From Ferrimicrobium sp. (GTDB taxonomy: Bacteria; Actinomycetota; Acidimicrobiia; Acidimicrobiales; Acidimicrobiaceae): a stretch of 64,000 bases of DNA. The translations under genes were made by a program, and so were the position numbers. Position 1 is the stretch's first letter. Every line of letters begins with the position of its first letter. Positions 48,020 through 57,351 of this stretch are shown in pieces. Below the pieces are notes generated by a model that saw nothing but the letters and a program-made list of their open reading frames with translations, did no database searches and was not told the origin of the DNA. The stretch spans positions 1-64,000 of the forward strand of contig JALCZJ010000003.1 in the NCBI GenBank assembly GCA_022690815.1, read 5' to 3'.

Positions 48020-49555
48020 ATGGACGAACAGGTGATTATTTTTGACACGACCCTTCGTGATGGCGAGCAATCGCCTGGGATCTCGCTCGACGCCCTCGAG
48101 AAGCTTGAGATTGCTGAACAACTTGCGCGGCTTAACGTCGACTACATCGAGGCTGGGTTCCCAGTGGCATCTCAGGGTGATTTTGAGGCGGTCCAAGCCA
48201 TCGCGCGTCGGGTCCAGGGGCCAACGATTGCTGCGCTATCGAGGACCCAGCTCCGTGATGTCGATCGGTGCTGGGAGGCGCTGCGCGACGCTGAGCAGGC
48301 GCGCATCCATATCTTTATCTCAACATCACCGTCGCATCTGACCCACATGTTGAAGATGACGAATGCGACGGTGCTCGAAGAGGTCAAGGCGTCGGTCGCA
48401 CACGCGAGAAGTTGTACCGATGATGTCGAGTTCTCCCCCCAGGACGCGACTCGTACTCCTGTCGAGTTCCTGTACGAAGTCTTGCAGCTGGCCGTCGACA
48501 ATGGAGCTGGCACTCTCAATATCCCCGATACGGTCGGTTACGGGATTCCAGCTGAATTTGGTCATATGATTGAAGAGGTACGTCGCAATGTTCGTGGTGA
48601 CTATGTCATTTCAAGTCATTGCCATAACGATTTGGGCTTGGCGACCGCCAATTCGCTGGCTGCAATCGCTGGCGGGGCACGCCAGGTCGAGTGTTGCATT
48701 AACGGGATTGGTGAACGCGCAGGTAACGCAGCACTTGAGGAGATCGTCATGGCACTGCGGGTACGCGCCGACCTCTTTGAGGGACTCGGAACGCAGATTC
48801 ATACAGAGGAACTCGCCAAGGCATCTCGCCTTGTAGCCAGATTGACTGGTTATCCTGTGCAGTACAACAAGTCGGTCGTCGGTCGAAACGCCTTTGCCCA
48901 TGAGTCTGGTATTCACCAGCATGGCGTGCTCGCCGATCGAAGCACGTACGAAGTCATCGACGCGACGAGTGTTGGCCAACAAGGATCACAGATCGTTCTT
49001 GGCAAGCATTCAGGCCGCCATGCCTTTACCTCGACCTTGCGTGACATGGGCTTTGATCTCGCTGGCGATGCGCTCAACGCGGCATTTGAGCGCTTTAAGG
49101 AGATGGCCGATCGTAAGAGCGAGATCACCGCAGCAGACCTCGAGGCGATTGTCGCCGATGAGCTCGGTATGACGGTCGCCGAGCGTTTCGAGTTGCGATC
49201 GCTTTCAGTGGCAGCAACGTCAGGAGAACCCGCTCACGCAGAGGTCGCCGTCATCAACGACAAGAAGCTAGTGACTGCTAAGGCTGATGGCAATGGCATG
49301 GTTGATGCGATCGGTAAAGCGCTCTTGGAGGCGACAGGCATGACAGCTCAGTTGACTGGGTTTACGGTCGCATCGGTGACAGGGGGGGTTGACGCACTTG
49401 GGGACGTGGTCGTCACGCTGCGCAGCGACGATGTCGAAGTTTCGGGTCGTGGTATCTCGACCGATATTGTGGAGGCGTCTGCACGGGCATACCTCAACGG
49501 GTTAAATCGGCTGCTGCGGGCTGGCGAAAAGGCGTCGAATACCGAGACGCCGTAA
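48020..49555 (+). CDS. leuA: 2-isopropylmalate synthase
   Basis: LeuA condenses 2-ketoisovalerate with acetyl-CoA, the first committed step to leucine. The 511 residues begin with [17 protein letters not shown], have the metal-binding [16 protein letters not shown] and a C-terminal LeuA dimer domain for leucine feedback. I chose the ATG at 48020 because AAGGAG lies five bases upstream; the GTG two codons earlier overlaps that site. The leucine-rich leader and terminator upstream confirm the assignment against the citramalate synthase at 36702. Confidence 0.94.
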   Translation: MDEQVIIFDTTLRDGEQSPGISLDALEKLEIAEQLARLNVDYIEAGFPVASQGDFEAVQAIARRVQGPTIAALSRTQLRDVDRCWEALRDAEQARIHIFISTSPSHLTHMLKMTNATVLEEVKASVAHARSCTDDVEFSPQDATRTPVEFLYEVLQLAVDNGAGTLNIPDTVGYGIPAEFGHMIEEVRRNVRGDYVISSHCHNDLGLATANSLAAIAGGARQVECCINGIGERAGNAALEEIVMALRVRADLFEGLGTQIHTEELAKASRLVARLTGYPVQYNKSVVGRNAFAHESGIHQHGVLADRSTYEVIDATSVGQQGSQIVLGKHSGRHAFTSTLRDMGFDLAGDALNAAFERFKEMADRKSEITAADLEAIVADELGMTVAERFELRSLSVAATSGEPAHAEVAVINDKKLVTAKADGNGMVDAIGKALLEATGMTAQLTGFTVASVTGGVDALGDVVVTLRSDDVEVSGRGISTDIVEASARAYLNGLNRLLRAGEKASNTETP

Positions 49556-49569
49556 GCCAGATGAGCGAT

Positions 49570-49589
49570 CGCCAACGATATCGTTGGCG
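49570..49589. repeat. Perfect 20-base palindrome after leuA
   Basis: CGCCAACGATATCGTTGGCG is a perfect dyad without a loop, 14 bases after the leuA stop. No T-tract follows. It could be a protein-binding site or a weak terminator; the flanking 298-base gap up to tRNA-Gln contains no supported gene. Confidence 0.5.
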
Positions 49590-49853
49590 TCTCGCACATG
49601 AGACCGTCACCGGCTGGCAGCGGGGCGCTATCTTGCGAGACGCCGGGAGCCATGAGTTGTGGCTATGGGTGGCCAAGAGATCGTGTGAAACTACGAAATC
49701 ATAGCGTACATGGACGATGCTCCGAAGAACTGGCGGGTGAGAACCTACGGCGACCGACTGCGTGGGAATCTCCGACTTCGTATGAATGCGCCAACCGGAT
49801 GGACGCAACCGAGGCCCAGCCACGATTCAGGGTCATGGACCAGGCCGGTTGAG

Positions 49854-49925
49854 CTCGGGGGGGAGGACTCGAACCCCCAATGACAGAACCAGAATCTGCA
49901 GTGTTGCCAATTACACCACCCCCGA
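49854..49925 (-). tRNA. tRNA-Gln (anticodon CTG)
   Basis: The 72 bases on the minus strand fold as a tRNA. The acceptor stem pairs TCGGGGG with CCCCCGA, the anticodon stem GCAGA/TCTGT encloses TTCTGGT (anticodon CTG), and the T-arm contains GGTTCGAGTCC. The discriminator is G, as in other tRNA-Gln. CCA is not encoded. It lies 72 bases downstream of gltX on the same strand. Confidence 0.93.
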
Positions 49926-49997
49926 AGGTCCTTTCGATCCTAGCAGTCATCTGCTGATCAACTGCCATTAATCGGCGGTTTCGACCGACAGAATCAA

Positions 49998-51404
49998 CTA
50001 CGTCGGCGAGGGCAAATCCTCGAGTGCATCGAGGAGTGCTTGTATCCTTGCAAGACATTCGTCGCGCCCTAAGATTGCCATCGAACTAAAGAGCGGAGGA
50101 CCAACTGGAGACCCCGTGATGGCTAGACGGATCGGTGCTTGGAGCTTGCGGAGGCTAGTGTCTAATCCGTCGACAATCGTTCGTACCTGTGCTTCGATAG
50201 CTTGTGGAGTGAACAGGTCGATGGTCGCGAGCGCGGTGGCTACGGCACGGAGGTAGGTGGCGTCCCCGGCTCGGAGTCGGCTGGCGAGGTCAGAATAGTC
50301 GGGAGAGAAGGTGAAGAGGAACCCGATCATCGCCGGTAACTCCGACAGTGTCCCGATGCGGGTCTGCACCTCCGGCAAGATCTGGGCGAGCCGCTCATCG
50401 GCGTCAGGGGTCGATGCGATGAGTGCGCTGACGAATGGGTGTGCAACATCAGCGAAGTTGGATGGCGAAAGCGACGCCAGGTACGTCTTGTTGAAGTGGA
50501 GCAGACGCTGCTCGTCGAAGAAGGCGGGGGAGTGACCGACTCTCGCAAGCGAGAAGGCTTCGATCAGCTCGGTGAGGGTAAAGAATTCCCGATCATCGCC
50601 AGGGTTCCAGCCTAAAAGCGCGAGATAGTTGATCATTGGTTCGGGAAGAAATCCGAGTTGACGATAGTCCTCGACGGCCACGCGGTCGCGGCGTTTGGAG
50701 AGTTTTCGACGCTGCTCGTTGACAAGGACAGGTAGATGCCCAAATTGAGGCAGTGGGCTGTTAAGCGCCTGGTGGAGGAGGACGGCCTTAGGTGTCGTTG
50801 GTAGGTGTTCTTCGGCACGCAGCACGGTCGTGATAGCGAAGTCGACATCGTCGATGACGTTGGCCAGGACATAGAGGGGTGCAAGGGTGGACTTGAGGAT
50901 GATGAAATCTTCGATGGAGCCATGAGGAAAAATCACTTCACCTCGTATCAGGTCGTTGACAACGACCTCTCCGTCAGGCACCCTGAAGCGAAGTGCCCGG
51001 CCAGGACCCTGGGTGAGCCTGCGCTGTCGACAGTAACCGTCATACCCGGGCGGAGTGCCTGGCGCCTTGCGGGCTTCAACCGCTTCGCGGGTGCAGTCGC
51101 ACCAATAGGCCAAACCGCGTTCGAAGAGATCAAAGGCGATCTCTTGGTAGTGATCGATGCGTGAGGATTGGCGAATTGGCCCCTCATCCCAGTCGAGCCC
51201 GAGCCAACGAATGGCACGGTAGATGCCATCGACCCATTCTTCCCGGTTGCGCTCAGCGTCGGTGTCATCGATCCTGAGCAGCATGCTGCCACCCGATTGG
51301 CGGGCGATCAACCAGTTGTAAAGAATCGTACGCGCGCTTCCGACGTGGAAAAACCCTGTCGGCGACGGCGCGAACCGAACCCTTTCGGGAGTAGACGGAC
51401 TCAA
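49998..51404 (-). CDS. gltX: Glutamyl-tRNA synthetase
   Basis: GltX charges tRNA-Glu and, where GatCAB is used, also tRNA-Gln. The 468 residues have the class I HIGH-like motif in APSPTGFFHVGSAR and the KMSKS-like motif in RRKLSKRRD; length is normal. The whole GatCAB operon is in this window and no glutaminyl-tRNA synthetase is seen, so a non-discriminating enzyme is likely. The tRNA-Gln gene lies immediately downstream. A 14-base direct repeat sits upstream at 51440-51478. Confidence 0.94.
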   Translation of the reverse strand: MSPSTPERVRFAPSPTGFFHVGSARTILYNWLIARQSGGSMLLRIDDTDAERNREEWVDGIYRAIRWLGLDWDEGPIRQSSRIDHYQEIAFDLFERGLAYWCDCTREAVEARKAPGTPPGYDGYCRQRRLTQGPGRALRFRVPDGEVVVNDLIRGEVIFPHGSIEDFIILKSTLAPLYVLANVIDDVDFAITTVLRAEEHLPTTPKAVLLHQALNSPLPQFGHLPVLVNEQRRKLSKRRDRVAVEDYRQLGFLPEPMINYLALLGWNPGDDREFFTLTELIEAFSLARVGHSPAFFDEQRLLHFNKTYLASLSPSNFADVAHPFVSALIASTPDADERLAQILPEVQTRIGTLSELPAMIGFLFTFSPDYSDLASRLRAGDATYLRAVATALATIDLFTPQAIEAQVRTIVDGLDTSLRKLQAPIRLAITGSPVGPPLFSSMAILGRDECLARIQALLDALEDLPSPT

Positions 51405-51439
51405 TGGATGCTCCTTCGCAGGTCAGCTAAGACGATCAT

Positions 51440-51478
51440 CCTAGTCTCGCCACAACGGCAGGGGCCTAGTCTCGCCAC
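51440..51478. repeat. 14-base direct repeat upstream of gltX
   Basis: CCTAGTCTCGCCAC occurs at 51440-51453 and again at 51465-51478, 25 bases apart, in the gap upstream of gltX. On the minus strand a TAGGAT in the first copy could serve as a -10. The role is unknown. Confidence 0.45.
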
Positions 51479-51506
51479 CGTGGCTAGGATCGGTCCGCAG
51501 TGGCTG

Positions 51507-52361
51507 TCAGTTGTACTGGTAGAATCCTCGACCAACCTTGCGTCCCAGGAGGCCTGCCTCGCACATGCGTGACAGCAGGGGAGGGGGTGCATACAGCGGC
51601 TCTTTGAACTCCTCGTAGAGGGATTGGGCGACCGCCATGGTGGTATCCAACCCAATCAAGTCGGTCAGTGCCAATGGCCCCATTGGATGGGCACATCCGT
51701 CAACCATGCCGGTGTCGATGTCCTCGGCGGTGGCGAATCCGGATTCGAACATTCGGATCGCCGAGAGAAGGTATGGGATGAGGAGAGCGTTTACGATGAA
51801 GCCGGCTCGATCCTTAGACTTGATCACATGCTTGCTGAGTTGCCCGCCAGCAAACTCATGCGCCTGCTGCTCCACCTTGGGATTCGTCATGAGCGACGTC
51901 ACGACCTCTACGAGTGGCATGACCGGAACTGGGTTAAAGAAGTGAATTCCCACGACCTGCTCTGGACGCTGCGTAGCCATGGCGAGCTTCATGATCGGAA
52001 TCGACGAGGTGTTGGAGGCAAGCACGGCTGTCGGGTCCTCGACGACGGCGTCGAGGCGTCGAAAGACATCGAGCTTGGTGGCCTCATCCTCGATTACTGC
52101 CTCGACGACCAACTCTCGATTGATGAGCTTATCAAACGATGTCGTGACGTCGATGCGGCCGAGGGCATCTGCCCGAGCCTCCTCGGTGAGTTTTCCTGAA
52201 CGAACTCCCCGATCAAGGGATTTGGTGATTCGAGCAAGCCCGGCTTTGGCTGCAGTGTCATCGGCTTCCACGACGATTACGTCAACGCCGTTGCGTGCCG
52301 CTACCTCAGCGATGCCCGACCCCATGAGTCCAGCGCCGATAATTCCCAAACGATGAATCAC
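51507..52361 (-). CDS. 3-hydroxybutyryl-CoA dehydrogenase
   Basis: This 284-residue 3-hydroxyacyl-CoA dehydrogenase oxidises 3-hydroxyacyl-CoA with NAD, most likely the short-chain (butyryl) type by length and N-terminus (RLGIIGAGLMGSGIAEVAA). The catalytic region GIHFFNPVPVMPLVEVV, with the His/Glu dyad, is present. The GTG start shares a base with the stop of the acyl-CoA dehydrogenase (TAGTG). The two enzymes catalyse non-adjacent steps of the same beta-oxidation or butyrate route. Confidence 0.9.
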   Translation of the reverse strand: MIHRLGIIGAGLMGSGIAEVAARNGVDVIVVEADDTAAKAGLARITKSLDRGVRSGKLTEEARADALGRIDVTTSFDKLINRELVVEAVIEDEATKLDVFRRLDAVVEDPTAVLASNTSSIPIMKLAMATQRPEQVVGIHFFNPVPVMPLVEVVTSLMTNPKVEQQAHEFAGGQLSKHVIKSKDRAGFIVNALLIPYLLSAIRMFESGFATAEDIDTGMVDGCAHPMGPLALTDLIGLDTTMAVAQSLYEEFKEPLYAPPPLLSRMCEAGLLGRKVGRGFYQYN

Positions 52362-53509
52362 TACTTGCCTCCTAAAACTTGCCGAGACACCACAATTCGT
52401 TGTACCTGGTTGGTCCCTTCGTAGATCTGGGTGATTTTGGCATCACGCATCATGCGCTCAAGTGGAAAGTCCTTGGTGTAGCCATAGCCGCCGAGGAGCT
52501 GTAGCGCGTCAATCGTTGTCGACATGGCTACATCAGATGCGAACATCTTGGCCATTGCTCCGTATTTGGTCAGCTGACCATCTGGGTCATCGTCGATGAG
52601 CTGACACGCCTGATACACGAGGCCACGAGCCGCCTCAACCTTGGTGGCCATGTCGGCCAGCATGAACTGGATGCCTTGGTTGTCAGCGATAGGACGACCA
52701 AACTGATGCCGATTCTTGATGTAGCCGGCGGCGTAGTCGATCGCGCCGGTGGCGATTCCAACCGCCTGGGCGCCAATGGTCGGCCTGGATCGATCAAGGG
52801 TGCCCATGGCGATGTAAAACCCTTGGCCCTCTTCGCCGATACGGTTCGCCACTGGGACACGTACCTCGTCAAAGGTGACCTCGCCGGTAGGGGAGCCTCG
52901 CACCCCGAGCTTCTTCTCGAGCTTGGCGACCTTGACGCCCCAGTCGGCCTCGACAAGAAAGGCGGTGATGCCACGGTGACCGGCCTGGGGATCAGTCTTT
53001 GCGAAGACGGTGTAGGTATCGGAGATGCCGGCGTTCGTGATCCAGTATTTGGTTCCGGTGAGCACGTAGGAGTCTCCGTCACGCACTGCTTTGGTCGTCA
53101 TGGCGGCGACGTCGCTGCCTGCATCGGGCTCTGATAGGCAATAGGAGGCCTGTGCCTCGCCTGCAGCAACTCGTGGTAAGTACTTGTTCTTCAAGTCTTC
53201 GGAACCCCAATAAATGACTGGAGTCATGCCAAGTTTCGAGATCAACATCGTCAACGAGGTGGAGGCACAAACTCTGGCAAGCTCCTCAACCATGATGGCA
53301 TTGGTGATCGAATCGGCACCAGCACCACCATAGGCTTCAGGAATTGCGAGTGCCGGTAGCTCCATCTCTTTGCAGGCTTCGAAGCTCTTCCACGGGAAAC
53401 TCGCGGTCTCATCGACCTCTTGTGCATGTGGAGCGATGCGGCTCTCGGCGAAAGAACGGAGAACGGAGCGAAATTGCTTGTGCTCGTCACTGAGTGCAAA
53501 GTTTGTCAT
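52361..53509 (-). CDS. Acyl-CoA dehydrogenase, short-chain type
   Basis: This 382-residue FAD enzyme introduces the double bond into acyl-CoA. It shows YCLSEPDAGSDVAAM in the middle and the catalytic glutamate in ITQIYEGTNQVQRI near the C-terminus, as in butyryl/short-chain dehydrogenases. The ATG at 53509 begins the family N-terminus (MTNFALSDEHKQFR); the frame runs on to a GTG at 53545 without a ribosome-binding site. Electrons would pass to ETF, which is not in the window. Confidence 0.9.
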   Translation of the reverse strand: MTNFALSDEHKQFRSVLRSFAESRIAPHAQEVDETASFPWKSFEACKEMELPALAIPEAYGGAGADSITNAIMVEELARVCASTSLTMLISKLGMTPVIYWGSEDLKNKYLPRVAAGEAQASYCLSEPDAGSDVAAMTTKAVRDGDSYVLTGTKYWITNAGISDTYTVFAKTDPQAGHRGITAFLVEADWGVKVAKLEKKLGVRGSPTGEVTFDEVRVPVANRIGEEGQGFYIAMGTLDRSRPTIGAQAVGIATGAIDYAAGYIKNRHQFGRPIADNQGIQFMLADMATKVEAARGLVYQACQLIDDDPDGQLTKYGAMAKMFASDVAMSTTIDALQLLGGYGYTKDFPLERMMRDAKITQIYEGTNQVQRIVVSRQVLGGK

Positions 53510-53666
53510 GTCTCTATTGTGCACCCTTATTGGAAGTTCTGCCACTTTGTGGCGACCTTAGGTTCTGCCCAGGCGTGCCGATAAGGGTGAAGGAAGTTTC
53601 GTTCGTAGGTCTATCGTTGACGTTGTGTGGTGTCGGTGGTTGTGTGCGCCACCAAGGAGCTGAGGT

Positions 53667-56600
53667 ATGGAGGTTAATCCAGGGGTTGGATCAGGTACTC
53701 ACCGAGGGCGGCCTCGAAGTCCTGAGCCCGTGATGCAACCGCGCCGTGCCCCAGGGCGAGTAATTAAGGCACTTCGCCAGCTTCTACCAAAGCTACGAGA
53801 ACTCATCGAGGCTAACTTCGGTGGCTTTCATGAGACCGACCCCGCCGAGGTGGATCGGATCGCTCAGCTCATCACCGAGGAGTTCATACGATTATTCTCT
53901 GAACATCGTGTCGATTACGGTGTGATCGCGCGGATTAGCGACGTCCACCTTCGAATGAGTATACGACCGATGTGGATCGACCAAATCTACACGCTCTATC
54001 GAACCGAACTCGCCGGGGTACTTGACGCCGATGAGCTTGCACTCCTGCTCTTGCACGAGAAGGAGCTCCTTGCCACCTCTAGCGAGACGAGTATGCGGCT
54101 TTGGGGTGCCAGGGAGGCTCTCCAACAGACGATCGTCGAGGTTGCCAACCTCTTCGATCGCTACGTACAGATGCCAGAGTCGCAGTTGATCGAACAGCTG
54201 GTGGAGATGATCCAGCGGGCGACGCAGGCACCCTTAGTTTACGTTGCAACCGCGCTTGGGACACGAGCGACCGACTTTGGTGATCAGGTGACTATCGCAG
54301 CTGCATCTGGTCCGGCCGCCGACTATGCGGCCGGACTCGATCTTCGCACCAATGCCAACGATCCACGTGGCCAAGGTCCCGTCGGGATCGCTTTGCGCAC
54401 TCATCAGGTGACGTTGGGCACCATGACGATGGAGGCTCGCTTTCGACCGTGGATCGATCAACTCGAGCATCACAAGCTCGGTTCGGTGATTGTGGTGCCC
54501 TTTACGATCTCGCTGAACCGTAGCGGGGCCTTGGCGCTCTATCGACGAATGTCCGACCCGGTGCCGGTCGATATCGAAGACATGATGGGCGCGCTTGGAT
54601 CAGAACTCAGCCGCCTCTTTCGTGCGCGCACTGCCTTTGCTCATACCCGGTTGCTCGAATGCATCGCTGGAGCAAAGGTGGCGTTGCAGTCGGCGATGAC
54701 CACCGAGTGGACGGGCATGATGCGTGATCTCGCCGAAACCTTGGTCGGTGAGACATTTATTCGGCAGGCGTGTTTGTTCCGGCTTGATTCCTGCAAGAAG
54801 ACCCTGGGGTGTGTTGGTGTCTGGGGCGAGCTCAGCCAAGAGGCCCGCGACGAGCTCTTTGCTCTGGAGATTTCGGTGCTCGGAGACCTCGAGAGCCTTG
54901 GGCCCTCAGCAACATGTTTTCGTCTTCAGCGCGAGCTGATCACCAACGGCCTGATACGTAGTTCGGATCGCCACGACCTCACTGAGATGGCTGCCCTCTT
55001 AGCCAACGGCAGCGCTGTGTTGCGTCTTCCCGTCGTCCTCGGGGGACAGAGCCAGGGTGTGTTCATCTTTGCTATCGACGATCAGGCAGATCAGGGGATT
55101 GGCGAGGACGTTGTCATTGCCATGGGCGAACTCATTCGCCAGGCGATTGCGCGTGTCGAACACAACCGGTCTGAGTGGGAAAATCGCTGGTTAAATAACC
55201 TTACGTTGACCGTGCTACAAAGCGCGTCTATCATGGTTTCGGCGCAGTCGGAGGTCGAGCTCCTCCAGTCGTTCTGTGAAGTGCTCGTTACCGAAAGCGT
55301 GTTCACCTCTTCTTGGGTGGCGGCCCCGAATCCCACGATGAATCGGTTGGTTCCGATGGCGAGCGCTGGCCGCGGTGCCGACGAAGTTGGAGCCTTGGTG
55401 GTTCCACTTGACCTTGTCGGCGACGGGCCATTGGCGTTACGGGCTATTCGCACCGATGCTGTGGTGTGGAATCAGGATGAGCTTGCGGACGCCTCGATCA
55501 ACCCCTGGCTGGATTTTTTGCAGACATTTGGTTGGAACTGCGGAGTGTCGCTGCCGATCCATAAGGATGGGCAGGTTGTTGCCGCCCTGACGGTCATGTC
55601 CCAGGTGACTAATACAGTGACGCCAGCGGTCGTCTCCCTTTTGGAGACGGTCGTAAAAATGATCGAGCAAGGCATTGCTGATCTTAACCTCAAGCAGGCG
55701 CTCGAACGAGAGCGTAATATTCAACGCATGGCAGCCCGCACTGATATGCTGACGGGTCTTGATAACCGGCTTGCCTTCGAGGAGAAGGTTCGCCACCTCT
55801 TGATGTCGGGACGAGAGGTGGCGGTGGGCATCTTGGATCTTGACGGATTCAAGGAGCTCAATGACACCGCGGGACATTGGGCGGGTGATAAGTTCCTTGA
55901 GTCGTTGGGGTCAGGCCTACGCACGCTCGTGGTGGGTGACGACTTCGTCTCCCGTCTCGGAGGGGATGAGTTCGGATTCTGTATTGCCGATGGAGACTAT
56001 CGAGGCATCGACGATCTCGTCGAACGAGTAATGCGACTCGTTGCTGACGTGGGCGAGGAGTTCCGCATCACAGGCTCGCTCGGTTGGGCGATGTCGGTGA
56101 CCGATGGGCGAGACTATCCAAGTCTTCTCGCCCACGCCGACGCGGCGCTCTATGCCGCCAAGGATGCGGGCAAGGCGCGATCGTATCTCTTTGGTGGCAT
56201 GGTGGCCCGTTCCATCGAGTTGCGACGTCAGGTCCGAGATCGACTACCTGGGGCAATCGAGAGCCAGGAGCTGCACTTTGCCTTTCAGCCAAAAGTCAGT
56301 GGCACGACCGGTGAGGTAGTCGGAGTGGAGCTTCTTATGCGCTGGGATGGAATGCCACTCGAATCGGTCCTCAAGGAGGTGAAGAGCGATCCGGAGCTGG
56401 CACGATTGCTCGGTAACCACGCGATCCGATCTGCCCTCGAGACACACCACAGGCTCGTCGCCGCAGGTTATCCATCGGTTAACGTTTCGTTGAATGTCAC
56501 CCCCTCACACTTTCTCTCCAGTCATTTCCCGGCAGACATTGCGTTGTTTGCGGCCGAGGAGCCTTGGCACTTCACGATCGAAATCACTGAGGACGTCGCT

Positions 56601-57275
56601 CTCGATGACTTGGCCGCCGCTCGCTCGATGATCAACATGTTGCATTCGGTGGGTGTTGCCGTTTCGGTCGACGATTTCGGAACTGGCTATGCGTCGCTGA
56701 GCAATGTAGCGCTGCTCGATGTCGATGAGCTCAAGATCGATCGTTCCTTCATCTCACGCTTTGGAATGGATGTTAACTCGTTTGCCGTGGTGAGTTCTCT
56801 GAGCTTTCTCGCTCAAATCGCAGGGATTCGGGTCGTTGCTGAGGGTGTCGAGACGGTCGATGAGCTGTCGCGATGGATCCGTCTCGGTGGAGATTTTGTG
56901 CAAGGATATCTCTATTCGCGCCCGGTAGATTTTGACGTATTATTGGGAATTCTCGAGCGAAGTAACCTGCTTCACCTGCCGTCCAAGGTCTTTGCCGTCG
57001 AGGATTTTCTGCTGCTTAACGATGCGCTAGTCGTCGGGCACCTCGATGGGGGCAGCGATACATCGTTACAGGAGTGTCCGTTCTTTGAATGGTTTACTAC
57101 TCGTAGCTCCCGATGGGGTGATCTGTCAAACTTTGCGACGGCCGCGTTGGAACATCGTGAACTCCACCAGGAACACTTTGGTGTTGATGGCTATCACGCC
57201 TTGGCGGCTCATTGGGCTGAGCTCGTGCGAGGGTTGAGAGAAGACATCGCAATACGGCTGGAAACACTGGGATAG
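53667..57275 (+). CDS. Sensor globin-GAF-GGDEF-EAL protein with CZB-like tail
   Basis: This 1202-residue soluble c-di-GMP protein begins with a globin-coupled-sensor-like domain; the likely proximal haem histidine is His94 in RISDVHLRMSIRPMWI. Three GAF-like regions follow (about 170-320, 330-505 and 515-680). The GGDEF domain has an intact RLGGDEF near residue 763. The EAL domain (from about residue 886) reads GVELLMRW but keeps the catalytic residues in NVSLNV, EITED, VDDFGTG, ELKIDRSF, VAEGVE and FVQGYLYSRP. The last 90 residues have His, Cys, His, His spaced as in a CZB zinc-binding domain (ECPFFEWF ... LEHRELHQEHF). The ATG has AAGGAG seven bases upstream. It may sense oxygen, NO or zinc; that is inference. 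Confidence 0.85.
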   Translation: MEVNPGVGSGTHRGRPRSPEPVMQPRRAPGRVIKALRQLLPKLRELIEANFGGFHETDPAEVDRIAQLITEEFIRLFSEHRVDYGVIARISDVHLRMSIRPMWIDQIYTLYRTELAGVLDADELALLLLHEKELLATSSETSMRLWGAREALQQTIVEVANLFDRYVQMPESQLIEQLVEMIQRATQAPLVYVATALGTRATDFGDQVTIAAASGPAADYAAGLDLRTNANDPRGQGPVGIALRTHQVTLGTMTMEARFRPWIDQLEHHKLGSVIVVPFTISLNRSGALALYRRMSDPVPVDIEDMMGALGSELSRLFRARTAFAHTRLLECIAGAKVALQSAMTTEWTGMMRDLAETLVGETFIRQACLFRLDSCKKTLGCVGVWGELSQEARDELFALEISVLGDLESLGPSATCFRLQRELITNGLIRSSDRHDLTEMAALLANGSAVLRLPVVLGGQSQGVFIFAIDDQADQGIGEDVVIAMGELIRQAIARVEHNRSEWENRWLNNLTLTVLQSASIMVSAQSEVELLQSFCEVLVTESVFTSSWVAAPNPTMNRLVPMASAGRGADEVGALVVPLDLVGDGPLALRAIRTDAVVWNQDELADASINPWLDFLQTFGWNCGVSLPIHKDGQVVAALTVMSQVTNTVTPAVVSLLETVVKMIEQGIADLNLKQALERERNIQRMAARTDMLTGLDNRLAFEEKVRHLLMSGREVAVGILDLDGFKELNDTAGHWAGDKFLESLGSGLRTLVVGDDFVSRLGGDEFGFCIADGDYRGIDDLVERVMRLVADVGEEFRITGSLGWAMSVTDGRDYPSLLAHADAALYAAKDAGKARSYLFGGMVARSIELRRQVRDRLPGAIESQELHFAFQPKVSGTTGEVVGVELLMRWDGMPLESVLKEVKSDPELARLLGNHAIRSALETHHRLVAAGYPSVNVSLNVTPSHFLSSHFPADIALFAAEEPWHFTIEITEDVALDDLAAARSMINMLHSVGVAVSVDDFGTGYASLSNVALLDVDELKIDRSFISRFGMDVNSFAVVSSLSFLAQIAGIRVVAEGVETVDELSRWIRLGGDFVQGYLYSRPVDFDVLLGILERSNLLHLPSKVFAVEDFLLLNDALVVGHLDGGSDTSLQECPFFEWFTTRSSRWGDLSNFATAALEHRELHQEHFGVDGYHALAAHWAELVRGLREDIAIRLETLG

Positions 57276-57351
57276 TAAACCAGGGCTCTTGTGTAGAGTG
57301 CCCCACGCGCCCGGTGTTGCTTTGCTAGGCTTAGGCTCGTAAGGAGGGTCG

